From: Dokdonia sp.
GTDB lineage: Bacteria > Bacteroidota > Bacteroidia > Flavobacteriales > Flavobacteriaceae
Direction: 5' to 3'
NCBI GenBank assembly: GCA_020630915.1
Contig: JAHDIF010000004.1
Coordinates: 186,001 to 250,000 of the forward strand
DNA: 64,000 nucleotides
Each line of letters starts with the position of its first letter. Position 1 is the stretch's first letter. Below the pieces are notes generated by a model. It made no database searches, was not told where the DNA came from, and worked only from the letters and a program-made list of their open reading frames with translations. Made by a program: the position numbers and the translations under genes. Below, piece after piece: positions 17,801 through 25,939 of this stretch.

Positions 17801-18265
17801 AAAATGGTAGCTGGTGCGATTCAAGGTTTTGGAGCAGATGAGATTGCAACTATAGAAAAGAAAGGGCAAATCGTGATTGACATTAATGGTGAGAAAACAA
17901 CCTTAGAGTCTAGAGATGTAGAGATAAGCTCTCAAGATATAGACGGCTGGCTGGTGGCGAGTCAATCTGGAGTGACGGTTGCACTAGACGTAACTATCTC
18001 AGAAGAATTGAAAAAAGAAGGTGTGGCACGAGAATTGGTAAATCGTATTCAGAACCTGCGTAAAGACTCTGGTTTTGAAGTTACCGATCGAATTAATATC
18101 TTATTGCAAGAAGATACATTGGTATCTCAAACAATACAGGATAACGCAGAGTATATTAAAACCGAAACGCTGGCAGATACGCTGGTAGTTTCTGAAAAAG
18201 TAACAGACGGGTTAGAAATAACCTTTGACAACGTAACAACTTATTTATCCATATCAAAAATCTAA
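14858..18265 (+). CDS. ileS: Isoleucyl-tRNA synthetase
   Basis: Charges tRNA-Ile and edits misactivated valine. From the ATG at 14858 the product is 1135 residues. An in-frame TTG at 14795 would add 21 non-conserved residues and is unlikely. The HIGH motif is GVHH at 57-60 within PPSANGLPGVHH, and KMSKR is near residue 686. The editing domain includes TWTTTPWTLPSNTAL-type sequence. Its length, KMSKR instead of KMSKS, and the WSPKAGT/LSSHE style suggest the eukaryote-like (mupirocin-tolerant) IleRS class, which is an inference. Two degenerate family A palindromes fall in the gene, encoding SASAKEE and AFAEA. The DksA-like gene follows after 4 bases. Confidence 0.96.
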   Translation: MSAKFTEYKGLNLPQVANDVLEFWKKNKVFEKSVSEREGATPYIFFEGPPSANGLPGVHHVLARAIKDIFPRYKTMKGFQVKRKAGWDTHGLPVELGVEKELGITKEDIGKKITVEEYNEACKKAVMRYTDIWNDLTEKMGYWVDMDDPYITYKSKYMETVWWLLKNIYNKDLLYKGYTIQPYSPKAGTGLSSHELNQPGCYRDVTDTTVVAQFKITNQGNNPLAQELADGQTYFLAWTTTPWTLPSNTALTVGKKIDYVLVETYNQYTFEPVKVILAKALVSKQFDKKFVSASAKEELDTYTAGDKKIPYFVVGEFKGADLLELRYEQLFDFVQPNDNPQDAFRVIAGDFVTTEDGTGIVHTAPTFGADDALVAKQASPEIPPLLIKDENGNLVPLVDLQGKFRPELKEFGNKYIKNEYYNEGEAPDKSMDVELAIRLKEENKAFKVEKYVHSYPHCWRTDKPVLYYPLDSWFIKVTDFKDRMHELNLGINWKPKATGEGRFGNWLANANDWNLSRSRFWGIPLPIWRTEDGKEEVLIGSIAELKAEIQKAIDKGVMDSDPFEGFKVGDMSEANYQLVDLHKNVVDRITLVSESGQPMKREADLIDVWFDSGSMPYAQWHYPFENKELVENTWRKADFIAEGVDQTRGWFYTLHAIGTITFDDVAYKNVVSNGLVLDKNGQKMSKRLGNAVDPFETLSTYGADATRWYMISNANPWDNLKFDLEGIEEVKRKFFGTLYNTYGFFALYANLDNFAFAEADIPLEKRPEIDRWILSELHSLIAKVDRFYAEYEPTKATRAIDKFVQENLSNWFVRLSRRRFWKGSYGEDKISAYQTLYTCLVTVAKLGAPVAPFFMERLYKDLNAVSGKEDFDSVHLSHFPKSDTNYIDTALEHKMQKAQTVSSLTLSLRAKEKIKVRQPLQRIMIPVLNDADKEEILAVSDLIKSEVNVKEIELISDDSGILVKQIKPNFKVLGPRFGKNMKMVAGAIQGFGADEIATIEKKGQIVIDINGEKTTLESRDVEISSQDIDGWLVASQSGVTVALDVTISEELKKEGVARELVNRIQNLRKDSGFEVTDRINILLQEDTLVSQTIQDNAEYIKTETLADTLVVSEKVTDGLEITFDNVTTYLSISKI
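15734..15747. repeat. Degenerate family A palindrome in ileS
   Basis: GCTTCCGCGAAAGA matches 12 of 14 positions of the core. It is read in the frame encoding ASAKE. Confidence 0.5.
17120..17133. repeat. Near-perfect family A palindrome in ileS
   Basis: GCTTTCGCGGAAGC matches 13 of 14 positions (A to G at 17129). It is read in the AFAKA frame but encodes AFAEA. Confidence 0.8.
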
Positions 18266-18269
18266 AGTT

Positions 18270-18650
18270 ATGGCAACGACTAAAGAAAGATACAGCGATG
18301 CAGAATTAGAAAGCTTTCGCGAAATTATTCAATCAAAGATTGACAAAGCACAACACGATTTAGAGCTTATAAAGAGTGCGTATCTTAATGATGGCACAAA
18401 CGGTACTGATGACACCTCTCCTACTTTTAAGTCTTTTGAAGAAGGTAGCGCTACGATGAGCAAGGAAGCAAATAGCGCACTTGCTATACGACAAGAAAAG
18501 TTTATTCGTGATCTTAAAAATGCTCTTGTACGTATTAACAATAAAACCTATGGAATTTGTCGTGTAACTGGGAAGCTTATTAATCCCGAGCGATTAAAGT
18601 TAGTTCCTCACGCTACACTAAGTATTGAGGCAAAAAATATGCAGAGTTAA
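18270..18650 (+). CDS. TraR/DksA family protein with degenerate zinc finger
   Basis: DksA-type proteins bind the RNA polymerase secondary channel through a coiled coil and modulate transcription, often with ppGpp. The 126-residue product has the long coiled-coil N-terminus (about residues 8-80, KERYSDAELESFREIIQSKIDKAQ...). The C-terminal signature is YGICRVTGKLINPERLKLVPHAT. Only one cysteine of the usual C4 zinc site remains, so zinc binding is unlikely. It lies 4 bases after ileS and before lspA, an order I know from other flavobacteria. A terminator follows. A degenerate palindrome encodes ESFRE. Confidence 0.88.
   Translation: MATTKERYSDAELESFREIIQSKIDKAQHDLELIKSAYLNDGTNGTDDTSPTFKSFEEGSATMSKEANSALAIRQEKFIRDLKNALVRINNKTYGICRVTGKLINPERLKLVPHATLSIEAKNMQS
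18313..18326. repeat. Degenerate family A palindrome in the dksA-like gene
   Basis: GCTTTCGCGAAATT matches 12 of 14 positions. It is read in the RFRES frame (SFREI). Confidence 0.5.
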
Positions 18651-18661
18651 CACAACTCACT

Positions 18662-18686
18662 AAAGCGCTCAAAGGAGCGCTTTTTT
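18662..18686 (+). terminator. Intrinsic terminator after ileS and the DksA-like gene
   Basis: A 9-bp stem (AAAGCGCTC / GAGCGCTTT) with loop AAAG, followed by TTT. It lies between the DksA-like stop and the next ATG. Confidence 0.9.
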
Positions 18687-18696
18687 ATTCTTTTAA

Positions 18697-19314
18697 ATGA
18701 AATACGTCTTTCTTTTAATACTTATACCTATTGGTCTTTTTGCTCAAAAAAAGGTAGAACAAACTTTTGATATTGAAGGTCTCAAAGCGATTGTAATTGA
18801 TAGTGATCTCATTTTTAAAATTACGATGCATACACAACCTGTAACATTTATCCAACTCAATACGGTTGTAGATGGAGAGACCTACGCCAGCACCCTTGTA
18901 AATACAAAAGTGGTGGATGACCGTCTAGAAATACGTACAGGTCGCACTCCAGATTTTACCCCTTTTAACGATAAGTTATCTGCTCACAAAGTACTCTCTA
19001 TAGAACTCGAGATGATCATTCCAGAAAATATGAATGTCGATATAAGGTCTACCCTAGCAGAAGTCAATCTAAACGGGCTGTATGGAAAGTTACAAATTGA
19101 TTTGGGCAGAGGAGGGTTGATAGGTAGAGGTGTACGCTTTCGCGAAAGCGTAATTAACACCATGTCTGGCAATATTACAATAGCCCTTACAGAAGCAAAT
19201 GTTACTGCTCTTTCTAGAAATGGCTCGAGAAATGTCGCTACTGTTTTTAACGAAGGTCCTCCTTGTATTATTCAAACTATACATGGGGATATTGATGTGC
19301 TCCAAGTAAAGTAA
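18697..19314 (+). CDS. Secreted DUF4097-like beta-helix/adhesin-like protein
   Basis: The 205-residue product has a short signal peptide (about residues 1-16, ending in GLFAQ). The domain is a run of beta strands of the kind found in DUF4097/DUF2807 proteins (VNLNGLYGKLQIDLGRGGL, VINTMSGNITIALTEANV, IQTIHGDIDVLQVK). These form right-handed beta-solenoids of unknown function. It is 31 bases upstream of lspA. The palindrome at 19133-19152 encodes VRFRESV in one of the turns, lengthening a turn by a few residues. Confidence 0.75.
   Translation: MKYVFLLILIPIGLFAQKKVEQTFDIEGLKAIVIDSDLIFKITMHTQPVTFIQLNTVVDGETYASTLVNTKVVDDRLEIRTGRTPDFTPFNDKLSAHKVLSIELEMIIPENMNVDIRSTLAEVNLNGLYGKLQIDLGRGGLIGRGVRFRESVINTMSGNITIALTEANVTALSRNGSRNVATVFNEGPPCIIQTIHGDIDVLQVK
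19133..19152. repeat. Family A palindrome, 20-bp perfect copy inside a gene
   Basis: TACGCTTTCGCGAAAGCGTA is identical over all 20 bp to the copy upstream of recA. It is read in the RFRES frame. Confidence 0.95.
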
Positions 19315-19345
19315 AAAGTTTATTTTTACGCCTTAAATTGCTCCT

Positions 19346-19963
19346 ATGTCACTTAAAAAAGCGTTTGCCATTGTATTCTTGATATTATTGATAGATCAGT
19401 GTGTGAAAGTCTATATAAAAACACATTTCTACCTCGGAGAATCTATACAGGTTTTTGGCTGGGAATGGTTCCAGATTTATTTCGTCGAAAACGAAGGAGC
19501 CGCTTGGGGAGCGCAGTTGCCAGGTGAATATGGTAAACTTGCTTTATCTCTCTTTAGACTGATTATTGCTCCTTTAATAGGGTATTGGTTGGTTAAATCT
19601 GTAAAAGAAAATGCCCCCAAACTTCTTGTAATTGCCGTTTCGCTTATTCTGGCAGGAGCCATAGGCAATATTATAGATTCACTTATATACGGAGTAATCT
19701 TTGACAATAGTACTACTTCTCAAGTGGCTTCTTTTATGCCAGAAGCTGGAGGCTACGCCAGTCCATTATATGGTAATGTGGTAGATATGCTGTACTTTCC
19801 GTTTATTAAAAATGCTACTTGGCCAGAATGGTTGCCTTGGATAGGGGGTAAAACATTTACGTTTTTTAATGCTATTTTCAATATAGCAGATATGGCAATA
19901 AGTACGGGAGTAGGGATTTTACTTGTTTTTAACAAAAAGGTGTTCCCAAAGACAGAGGGCTAG
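19346..19963 (+). CDS. lspA: Lipoprotein signal peptidase (signal peptidase II)
   Basis: LspA cleaves prolipoproteins upstream of the lipidated cysteine in the inner membrane. The 205-residue product has four transmembrane helices. The catalytic aspartates are in GNVVDMLYFP and FNIADMAIS, and the conserved N-terminal DQCVKVYI and ENEGAAWG are present. It is longer than the usual 160-170 residues because of extra sequence between helix 3 and the catalytic region (about residues 115-155), including FDNSTTSQVASFMPEAGG. This extension is common in Bacteroidetes. The many lipoproteins in this window are its expected substrates. Its end overlaps the convergent response regulator gene by 4 bases. 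Confidence 0.96.
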   Translation: MSLKKAFAIVFLILLIDQCVKVYIKTHFYLGESIQVFGWEWFQIYFVENEGAAWGAQLPGEYGKLALSLFRLIIAPLIGYWLVKSVKENAPKLLVIAVSLILAGAIGNIIDSLIYGVIFDNSTTSQVASFMPEAGGYASPLYGNVVDMLYFPFIKNATWPEWLPWIGGKTFTFFNAIFNIADMAISTGVGILLVFNKKVFPKTEG

Positions 19964-20382
19964 GCGCTCGTTTTCCCTTCTTCTAAGAATACTCTTTCTA
20001 ATTGTTCAAAATTCACAGGCTTTATTAAAAAGTCACTCACAAGTTCTATAGCCTTAGACCTTTCTAAATCTGCAGGGTTTATAGAAGAGCTTACTATGTA
20101 AATAGTTGTGTCCTTGAGGTTAGGAAAGTGATGTTTTGCCAGTTCTGTAAGAAATTGCCATCCGTCCATTACAGGCATGTTTAAATCCAAAAGAATTACT
20201 TTAGGGATTCCTTGGTTTTTGATATTTTCTAGCGCCGCTATAAAATAATCCAGCGCTTCTTTACCATTACTAAAGATTAATAGGTTTTTTGAGAGCTTTT
20301 TTGCATCAATAATTCTGGTGATGAGATTAATATACATGTCATCGTCATCAATAATGCAAGCAAGTTCTATTGGGTATTTCAT
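19960..20382 (-). CDS. Single-domain response regulator
   Basis: The 140-residue product is a receiver domain only. The acidic pocket is IDDDD near residue 11. The phospho-acceptor aspartate is in LLDLNMPVMDGW (about residue 66), and the switch lysine is in FLIKPVNFEQ. There is no output domain, so it signals by protein contact or phosphorelay. It lies 16 bases downstream of the PAS histidine kinase gene, which is its likely partner. Confidence 0.92.
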   Translation of the reverse strand: MKYPIELACIIDDDDMYINLITRIIDAKKLSKNLLIFSNGKEALDYFIAALENIKNQGIPKVILLDLNMPVMDGWQFLTELAKHHFPNLKDTTIYIVSSSINPADLERSKAIELVSDFLIKPVNFEQLERVFLEEGKTSA

Positions 20383-20398
20383 TATTTTATGAATATCA

Positions 20399-21553
20399 TC
20401 ATGGAGTTAGCTGTATTGTAAATTTAGTGAATTTCCCTAATTTACTTTCTACACTAATTTTACCCCCTAAGGATTCTACCTGACTTTTTACTAGAAAAAG
20501 TCCAAGTCCTTGAGCATCTTTATTATGATGAAATGTTTTATACATTTTAAAAATCTGATCTCCATACTTTTCAAGATCTATTCCCAAGCCGTTATCTTTT
20601 ACAGCAAGGAATGCCTTCCCTTCTTCTTCATAAGTAAAAATACTAATTTCCGGATCTCTATCTGGGTGTTTATATTTAATAGAATTTGTAATAAGATTTA
20701 ACAGTACGCTCTCTAAGTAAGCATCTAAATAGTCTATTTCTTCTACCTCAGAGAATTCTGTATAAATAACTGTTTTACTTTGTAAAACAATTTGTTTTAT
20801 GGAAGATTTTACTGTGTTATATACTCTATCAAACCTCACCGTTTTCAGGTCTTTGTTTGTAGCAGATTGTATAGTAACAATCTCATTTAAGTGTTTAAGT
20901 GTGATATCTAAATTTTGGCCTATTTCCTTAAAATTAGAAAATAAGTCCATTTGATCATTATCCAAGTTTTCTGTATCAAAAAGAGCAGTGCTAAGTTGTA
21001 AATTACTTACGTGAGATCGTAAGTTATGAGATACTATATGAGCAAAATTATACAGTCGCCTATTGTGCCCTTCTATAATATTTAGGGACTGTCTTAACTT
21101 TTTTTCTCTATCCTTTTCAGCTTCTATGTTTTGAAAAACACCTCTTACTCCAATTATTTCATTTTTATCATTGAGCAATGGCTTGCCGTGGGCTTTAGCC
21201 CAAAAAATCTTATTTGTAAATGTCACCATCTTAATCTCCTCGTGAAAAGACTTACCTTGGGCACACTCATAAAAAAGTTTGGTAGCTAGTTCCAAGTGTT
21301 CTTTAGCATAAAATCTATATCCTTCTTTAAGAGAGGGTTCAAAATCTTGAGGAACTTCTAAAATTCGTCTAGCCTGTATGTCAAAAAAACTTGTTCGGTT
21401 TTGAAAATCAACACTCCATCCCCCAGCCCCTGTAAGGTTTGCGATTTCTTGATAGTAGAAATCATCCATTTTAAAAGGATCTCGAGTGGGCAAGTTTAAA
21501 GGCTTGTTTATTGAGTTTCTGCGCTTTTTGCGAAACGTTATTAAATCCATCAA
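20399..21553 (-). CDS. PAS-domain sensor histidine kinase
   Basis: The 384-residue product has no transmembrane helix, so it is probably cytoplasmic. A PAS/PAC domain occupies about residues 35-150. The dimerisation helix contains FAHIVSHNLRSHVSNL, with the phospho-accepting histidine in the SHNLRS motif. The ATPase domain has N-box LITNSIKYKH, G1 DNGLGID and G2 QGLGLFLVK. The H box has HV in place of the usual P after RS. It is paired with the single-domain response regulator downstream. The signal sensed is unknown. Confidence 0.9.
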   Translation of the reverse strand: MMDLITFRKKRRNSINKPLNLPTRDPFKMDDFYYQEIANLTGAGGWSVDFQNRTSFFDIQARRILEVPQDFEPSLKEGYRFYAKEHLELATKLFYECAQGKSFHEEIKMVTFTNKIFWAKAHGKPLLNDKNEIIGVRGVFQNIEAEKDREKKLRQSLNIIEGHNRRLYNFAHIVSHNLRSHVSNLQLSTALFDTENLDNDQMDLFSNFKEIGQNLDITLKHLNEIVTIQSATNKDLKTVRFDRVYNTVKSSIKQIVLQSKTVIYTEFSEVEEIDYLDAYLESVLLNLITNSIKYKHPDRDPEISIFTYEEEGKAFLAVKDNGLGIDLEKYGDQIFKMYKTFHHNKDAQGLGLFLVKSQVESLGGKISVESKLGKFTKFTIQLTP

Positions 21554-21587
21554 CTATAATTTGGGATCGAAATATAGTCAAAACACT

Positions 21588-22163
21588 TTAATATCTGTTA
21601 AAAAAATAAGTTTTTTTTGCTGAAATACAGTAATTCATCGATATGTCTGTGTTTTTTATCGATAAAATTTGATCTTCTGGCTCAAAATAAGAAAGTCCAA
21701 CCTTCACTACATTAGTTGAGCATTTTGCAAGAAATCTGTCGTAAAACCCCTTTCCATACCCTATTCTATTTCCAAGAGTGTCGTAGGCAAGTAAAGGCAT
21801 AAAAACGACTTCTATTTTATCATTTGAAATTTCAATACCGCCATCTGGCTCAGGTATTCCGTAACTATTCACTAGGATCTTAGTAGTATCTGTAAGTAAA
21901 TAGTTAGTCATTTCGTTAGTTTCAAAATTACTCTTAGACAAAACCACATGTTTATCTAAACCTTGAAGTATGCTAAGTAAATACTCTGTATTTATTTCTA
22001 GCTGTCTTTCGATAGGAAGAAAAATATGGTAGTAATCATACTTCCAGATGTCCAATTTTAGTGCATTATTTGCTATATCTAGACTATAACTGTCCCTCTG
22101 TTGTAATGACAAAGATTTTCTAAGTGCTTTATGCTTCTTCCTCAGCGCTTGCTTGTTGTCCAC
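21588..22163 (-). CDS. 5-formyltetrahydrofolate cyclo-ligase
   Basis: Converts 5-formyl-THF to 5,10-methenyl-THF using ATP, in folate recycling. The C-terminal motif NRIGYGKGFYDRFL is the family signature. I place the start at GTG 22163, which gives 191 residues and the usual opening (DNKQALRKKHKALRKSLS). ATG codons at 22226 and 22199 would add sequence with no family match. The gene overlaps the upstream aspartoacylase-like gene by 35 bases in another frame, implying translational coupling. Confidence 0.88.
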   Translation of the reverse strand: MDNKQALRKKHKALRKSLSLQQRDSYSLDIANNALKLDIWKYDYYHIFLPIERQLEINTEYLLSILQGLDKHVVLSKSNFETNEMTNYLLTDTTKILVNSYGIPEPDGGIEISNDKIEVVFMPLLAYDTLGNRIGYGKGFYDRFLAKCSTNVVKVGLSYFEPEDQILSIKNTDISMNYCISAKKTYFFNRY

Positions 22164-23139
22164 GTGTTGTTTTTTCTGCCGAAATATTAAAAATTGCATC
22201 TCCTTGATACACGAGCGATGCCTCATTTACATTAATTACATACCCATCTCTTGGAGCTTTTACTGGATGTCTAAAACGTCCATACGGATCTGTAATTCGA
22301 GCTATTTTCTGTCCCTTTTCTACAAGTTGTCCACAACTTACTTTTGTATGTAATAAACCACTATATCTTGCTCTCAACCACCTAGTTGCTTCAATAAGTA
22401 TAGAGTTTTTTTTAGGAACAGGAACTTCAAAAGAGTCATCTAACATACCTAGATGATCTAATATTCTCATGGCCCCATGTACTCCTTCTCTAGCTATTGC
22501 TCGATCACTTACTTTAGACTTTCCTCCTTCAAAAAGTAAGATAGGTATCCCTAGCCTAGAACAAGTTGATCTGTAAGACTTTGGAATGATCTTAGAATGC
22601 AGTGTAAAGGGTGCGTTAAAAATATCTGCATATTCTCTGGCAACTAAGTCTGAAGGGTCTATTCGTGTTTGAGCCACATTAAACCTGCTCGCTCCTCCTG
22701 TGTGAAAATCCATGCAAAAATCTGCAACTGGAAGTATTTTTTTTACAAACTGATATGCAAATCTACTTGCAAGAGATCCTCTAGGGTTTCCAGGAAAAAC
22801 ACGATTTAAATCTCTTCCATCTGGAAAAGCTCTTTTCATATCAATAAAACCAAAAATATTAAGCACAGGGATACAAATTATGGTTCCTATTTTAGGTTTA
22901 TTAATTTTTTTGGCAATAATTTGTCTTACGATTTCTACCCCATTAATTTCGTCACCATGTATTCCAGAAGTCATTAATACTACAGGTCCTTTTTCTTTTG
23001 CTCTTTCTATGATTATAGGAACCTCCACAGAGGAAGTCGTATATAACTTAGCTAGGTTAAAATTTATCGTAGCACTAGCTCCAGGTTTTATTTTTTCACC
23101 TAAGAGCGTAAGTATATTATTATCATCTACTACTGCCAT
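22129..23139 (-). CDS. Succinylglutamate desuccinylase/aspartoacylase family zinc hydrolase
   Basis: The 336-residue product has the M14-like zinc site: SGIHGDEINGVE (His and Glu ligands) and DFHTGG for the third ligand. A C-terminal beta-barrel/biotinyl-like domain (YSGLLHTKVSCGQLVEKGQ...GRFRHPVKAPRDG) is typical of the subgroup found next to rimK genes. It begins 1 base after the RimK-like stop. Known enzymes of the family remove N-acyl groups from amino acids. Here the neighbour suggests it acts on, or opposes, RimK-made glutamate linkages; this is inference. Confidence 0.85.
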   Translation of the reverse strand: MAVVDDNNILTLLGEKIKPGASATINFNLAKLYTTSSVEVPIIIERAKEKGPVVLMTSGIHGDEINGVEIVRQIIAKKINKPKIGTIICIPVLNIFGFIDMKRAFPDGRDLNRVFPGNPRGSLASRFAYQFVKKILPVADFCMDFHTGGASRFNVAQTRIDPSDLVAREYADIFNAPFTLHSKIIPKSYRSTCSRLGIPILLFEGGKSKVSDRAIAREGVHGAMRILDHLGMLDDSFEVPVPKKNSILIEATRWLRARYSGLLHTKVSCGQLVEKGQKIARITDPYGRFRHPVKAPRDGYVINVNEASLVYQGDAIFNISAEKTTRGQQASAEEEA

Positions 23140-23140
23140 T

Positions 23141-24016
23141 CTAGTTATTGTTGCGTTCTATATAGGATATTATTTCACTTGCGATATCCGTTCCGGTTGC
23201 TCTTTCTATACCTTCTAGCCCTGGTGAAGAGTTTACTTCAAGAATTAATGGTCCTCTCGAACTTTGAAGCATATCCACCCCAGCCACACCTAATTTCATT
23301 ACTTCTGCTGCTTTTATAGCAGCTTGCTCTTCTTCCTGAGTTAGGTTTATAATTCTAGCTGTACCTCCTCTATGTAGATTAGACCTAAACTCTCCTTCTT
23401 GTGCTTGTCTTTTCATAGCACCCACTATCTTACCATCTACTACAAAAGCTCTTAGGTCTGCCCCCTTTGCTTCTTTAATAAATTCTTGTACAATTACTCT
23501 CGCCTCCAGACCATTAAAAGCCTCTATTACAGATTCTGCAGCATTTTCTGTTTCGGCAAGTACAACTCCCAGTCCTTGTGTCCCTTCTAATAACTTGATG
23601 ACAAGAGGTACTCCTCCTACACTTTTAATAACGCCCTTTACATCTCTAGAATAGTTTGTAAAAATAGTCTTAGGCAGACCCAAATCTGCTTTAGATAATA
23701 TTTGAAGACTTCTTAACTTATCTCTGCTGCGAATAAGTGCTTGAGAACTCGTTGTGGTAAAAGCTCCCATCATCTCAAACTGTCTAACTACGGCTGTCCC
23801 ATAATATGTAATGGAAGCCCCTATACGAGGAATTATAGCGTCTGTTGTATCTAGAAATCTCCCTTTATAATTAACTGTGGGATGTTTTTTTTCGATAATA
23901 AGATCACATCTCAAAGGGTCTATTACCTCAACACTATGGCCTTTTTTAAGACCCGCCTCTACTAATCTTTTAGTAGAATATAGATGAGAATTTCGGGAAA
24001 GTATTTTTAGATTCAT
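23141..24016 (-). CDS. rimK: RimK-like ATP-grasp ligase
   Basis: RimK enzymes add glutamate residues to the C-terminus of ribosomal protein S6 or make related peptides. The 291-residue product has the ATP-grasp core: [15 protein letters not shown] (P-loop-like glycine stretch), [27 protein letters not shown] and the metal site [15 protein letters not shown]. The N-terminal preATP-grasp domain is present. Length matches RimK. It heads the minus-strand unit rimK, aspartoacylase-like, 5-FCL, and is divergent from uvrC. Whether S6 is the substrate is not visible from sequence. Confidence 0.87.
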   Translation of the reverse strand: MNLKILSRNSHLYSTKRLVEAGLKKGHSVEVIDPLRCDLIIEKKHPTVNYKGRFLDTTDAIIPRIGASITYYGTAVVRQFEMMGAFTTTSSQALIRSRDKLRSLQILSKADLGLPKTIFTNYSRDVKGVIKSVGGVPLVIKLLEGTQGLGVVLAETENAAESVIEAFNGLEARVIVQEFIKEAKGADLRAFVVDGKIVGAMKRQAQEGEFRSNLHRGGTARIINLTQEEEQAAIKAAEVMKLGVAGVDMLQSSRGPLILEVNSSPGLEGIERATGTDIASEIISYIERNNN

Positions 24017-24102
24017 AATATCATAAACGTCAAAAACTTGCGACTACCGCAATTTACATATTTCCCAACATTGTCTAGGGTAAGAGGAGTGGTATTTTTT
24101 AC

Positions 24103-24116
24103 GCTTTCGCGAAAGC
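24103..24116. repeat. Family A palindrome between rimK and uvrC
   Basis: A perfect 14-bp core (extended ACGCTTTCGCGAAAGCGC) in the divergent intergenic region, 29 bases upstream of the uvrC ATG. Confidence 0.95.
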
Positions 24117-24145
24117 GCACTCCACAAGAATATATATCTTTGAGT

Positions 24146-25936
24146 ATGCCCGTTGCACCTCTAGACATACAAATTAAAACGCTTCCTACGAGCCCCGGTA
24201 TTTATCAATACTATGATAAAGACGAAAAACTATTATATGTAGGAAAGGCAAAAAACCTCAAAAAGCGCGTGCAATCTTACTTTAATAAAGTTCAAGATAA
24301 TGGTCGCATACGCACTCTGGTAAAAAAAATAGCTCAGATCCAGCACATCGTAGTAGACACAGAAACCGATGCTCTCCTTCTGGAAAACAACTTGATTAAA
24401 AAGTACCAACCCAGATACAATGTGATGCTCAAGGACGATAAGAGCTACCCTTGGATTTGTATTAAAAATGAGCGTTTCCCTAGAGTGTTTCCTACCAGAA
24501 GATTGATCAAAGATGGAAGCGAGTATTATGGTCCATACACCAGTATGAAAACTGTAAAAACCCTATTAGACCTTATAAAGAGCCTCTATAAATTGCGCAC
24601 TTGCAATTATGATCTCTCTAAGGAAAAGATTGATGCTGGAAAATTTAAAGTATGTCTAGAATATCATTTAGGCAATTGTGAGGGTCCCTGCGAAGACAAA
24701 CAGTCTGAGGCTTCTTATCATAAGCACGTAGAACATATACGACAGATTGTAAAAGGAGATTTTAAAAGCTCTCTAGATCAATTTAGAGTGCAAATGAAGC
24801 AGCATGCAGAGGCTATGGAGTTTGAGGAAGCGCAGCGTATAAAAGAAAAATTAGAAGTGCTAGAGAACTATCAGGCAAAAAGTACTGTTGTAAATCCTAA
24901 AATTACTAATGTAGATGTGTTTTCTATCATTAGTGATGAGGGGTACGGCTATGTAAATTTCTTGCAACTTGCTCACGGTGCCATCATACGCTCTCATACA
25001 CTTGAATTAAAAAAACGCCTAGACGAAACAGACAAAGAGTTGCTAGAGCTAGGCATTATAGAGATACGCCAGCGGTTTAACTCCCAGTCTAAAGAAGTAT
25101 ATATCCCTATGCCATTAGAGCTAGGTGAACATATAAAAGTAACCGTACCAAAACTGGGCGATAAAAAAAGAATTCTAGAACTCTCAGAACGCAACGCCAA
25201 GTACTTTAGAATGGAGCGTTTTAAGCAAACTAAAATCGTAGATCCTGACAGACACATAAATCGTGTGATGGCTCAGATGAAGGTAGATCTTAGACTCTCG
25301 CAAGAGCCTAGACATATTGAGTGCTTTGATAATTCTAATATACAAGGAACAAATCCTGTTGCCGCTTGCGTTGTTTTTAAAAACGGAAAGCCTAGTAAAA
25401 AAGACTACAGAAAATTTAATATTAAAACGGTAGAAGGGCCAGACGACTTTGCCAGTATGGAAGAGGTCGTTTTTAGAAGATATAAACGTCTATTAAATGA
25501 AAATGAACCATTACCTCAACTTATTATTGTAGACGGTGGAAAAGGCCAGCTTTCCAGTGGTGTAAAAGCTCTAGAGGCTCTGGGTCTTAGAGGTAAGATT
25601 GCTATCGTAGGAATTGCAAAAAGACTAGAAGAAATCTACTATCCTGGTGATAGTATACCGCTTTATCTTGATAAGAAAAGTGAGTCTCTTAAAATTATAC
25701 AACAATTACGCAACGAGGCGCACCGTTTTGGTATTACCTTTCATAGAAATAAACGAAGCAGTGCAGCCTTAGGGACTGAACTTTCTACAATTAATGGAAT
25801 AGGAGAAAAAACAAGTGTTGAACTTCTCAAACATTTTAGATCAATTTCTAAAATAAAAGATGCAAGTAAAAAGAGTCTTGCAGAGGTAATAGGCAACGCA
25901 AAGGCTCAAATCATTTATAATCATTACCACAGTTAA
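24146..25936 (+). CDS. uvrC: UvrABC excinuclease subunit C
   Basis: UvrC makes both incisions in nucleotide excision repair. From the ATG at 24146 the product is 596 residues, beginning MPVAPLDIQIKTLPTSPGIY, the usual opening. A TTG at 24038 would add 36 residues encoded by the palindrome region. Domains in order are GIY-YIG nuclease (about 12-95, GIYQYYDKDEKLLYVGKAKNLKKR), cysteine-rich segment (about residues 165-185), UVR motif (about 205-240), RNase H-like endonuclease (about 385-545, with ECFDNSNIQGTNPVA and IVDGGKGQLS), and C-terminal helix-hairpin-helix. The stop is 3 bases before the GTG of the patatin gene. Confidence 0.97.
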   Translation: MPVAPLDIQIKTLPTSPGIYQYYDKDEKLLYVGKAKNLKKRVQSYFNKVQDNGRIRTLVKKIAQIQHIVVDTETDALLLENNLIKKYQPRYNVMLKDDKSYPWICIKNERFPRVFPTRRLIKDGSEYYGPYTSMKTVKTLLDLIKSLYKLRTCNYDLSKEKIDAGKFKVCLEYHLGNCEGPCEDKQSEASYHKHVEHIRQIVKGDFKSSLDQFRVQMKQHAEAMEFEEAQRIKEKLEVLENYQAKSTVVNPKITNVDVFSIISDEGYGYVNFLQLAHGAIIRSHTLELKKRLDETDKELLELGIIEIRQRFNSQSKEVYIPMPLELGEHIKVTVPKLGDKKRILELSERNAKYFRMERFKQTKIVDPDRHINRVMAQMKVDLRLSQEPRHIECFDNSNIQGTNPVAACVVFKNGKPSKKDYRKFNIKTVEGPDDFASMEEVVFRRYKRLLNENEPLPQLIIVDGGKGQLSSGVKALEALGLRGKIAIVGIAKRLEEIYYPGDSIPLYLDKKSESLKIIQQLRNEAHRFGITFHRNKRSSAALGTELSTINGIGEKTSVELLKHFRSISKIKDASKKSLAEVIGNAKAQIIYNHYHS

Positions 25937-25939
25937 TTA

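Noticed and set aside
24135-24142. TATCTTTG as the uvrC promoter -7 box
   Set aside because: It matches the consensus but ends only 3 bases before the ATG, so the transcript would be leaderless or start within the gene; probably coincidental.
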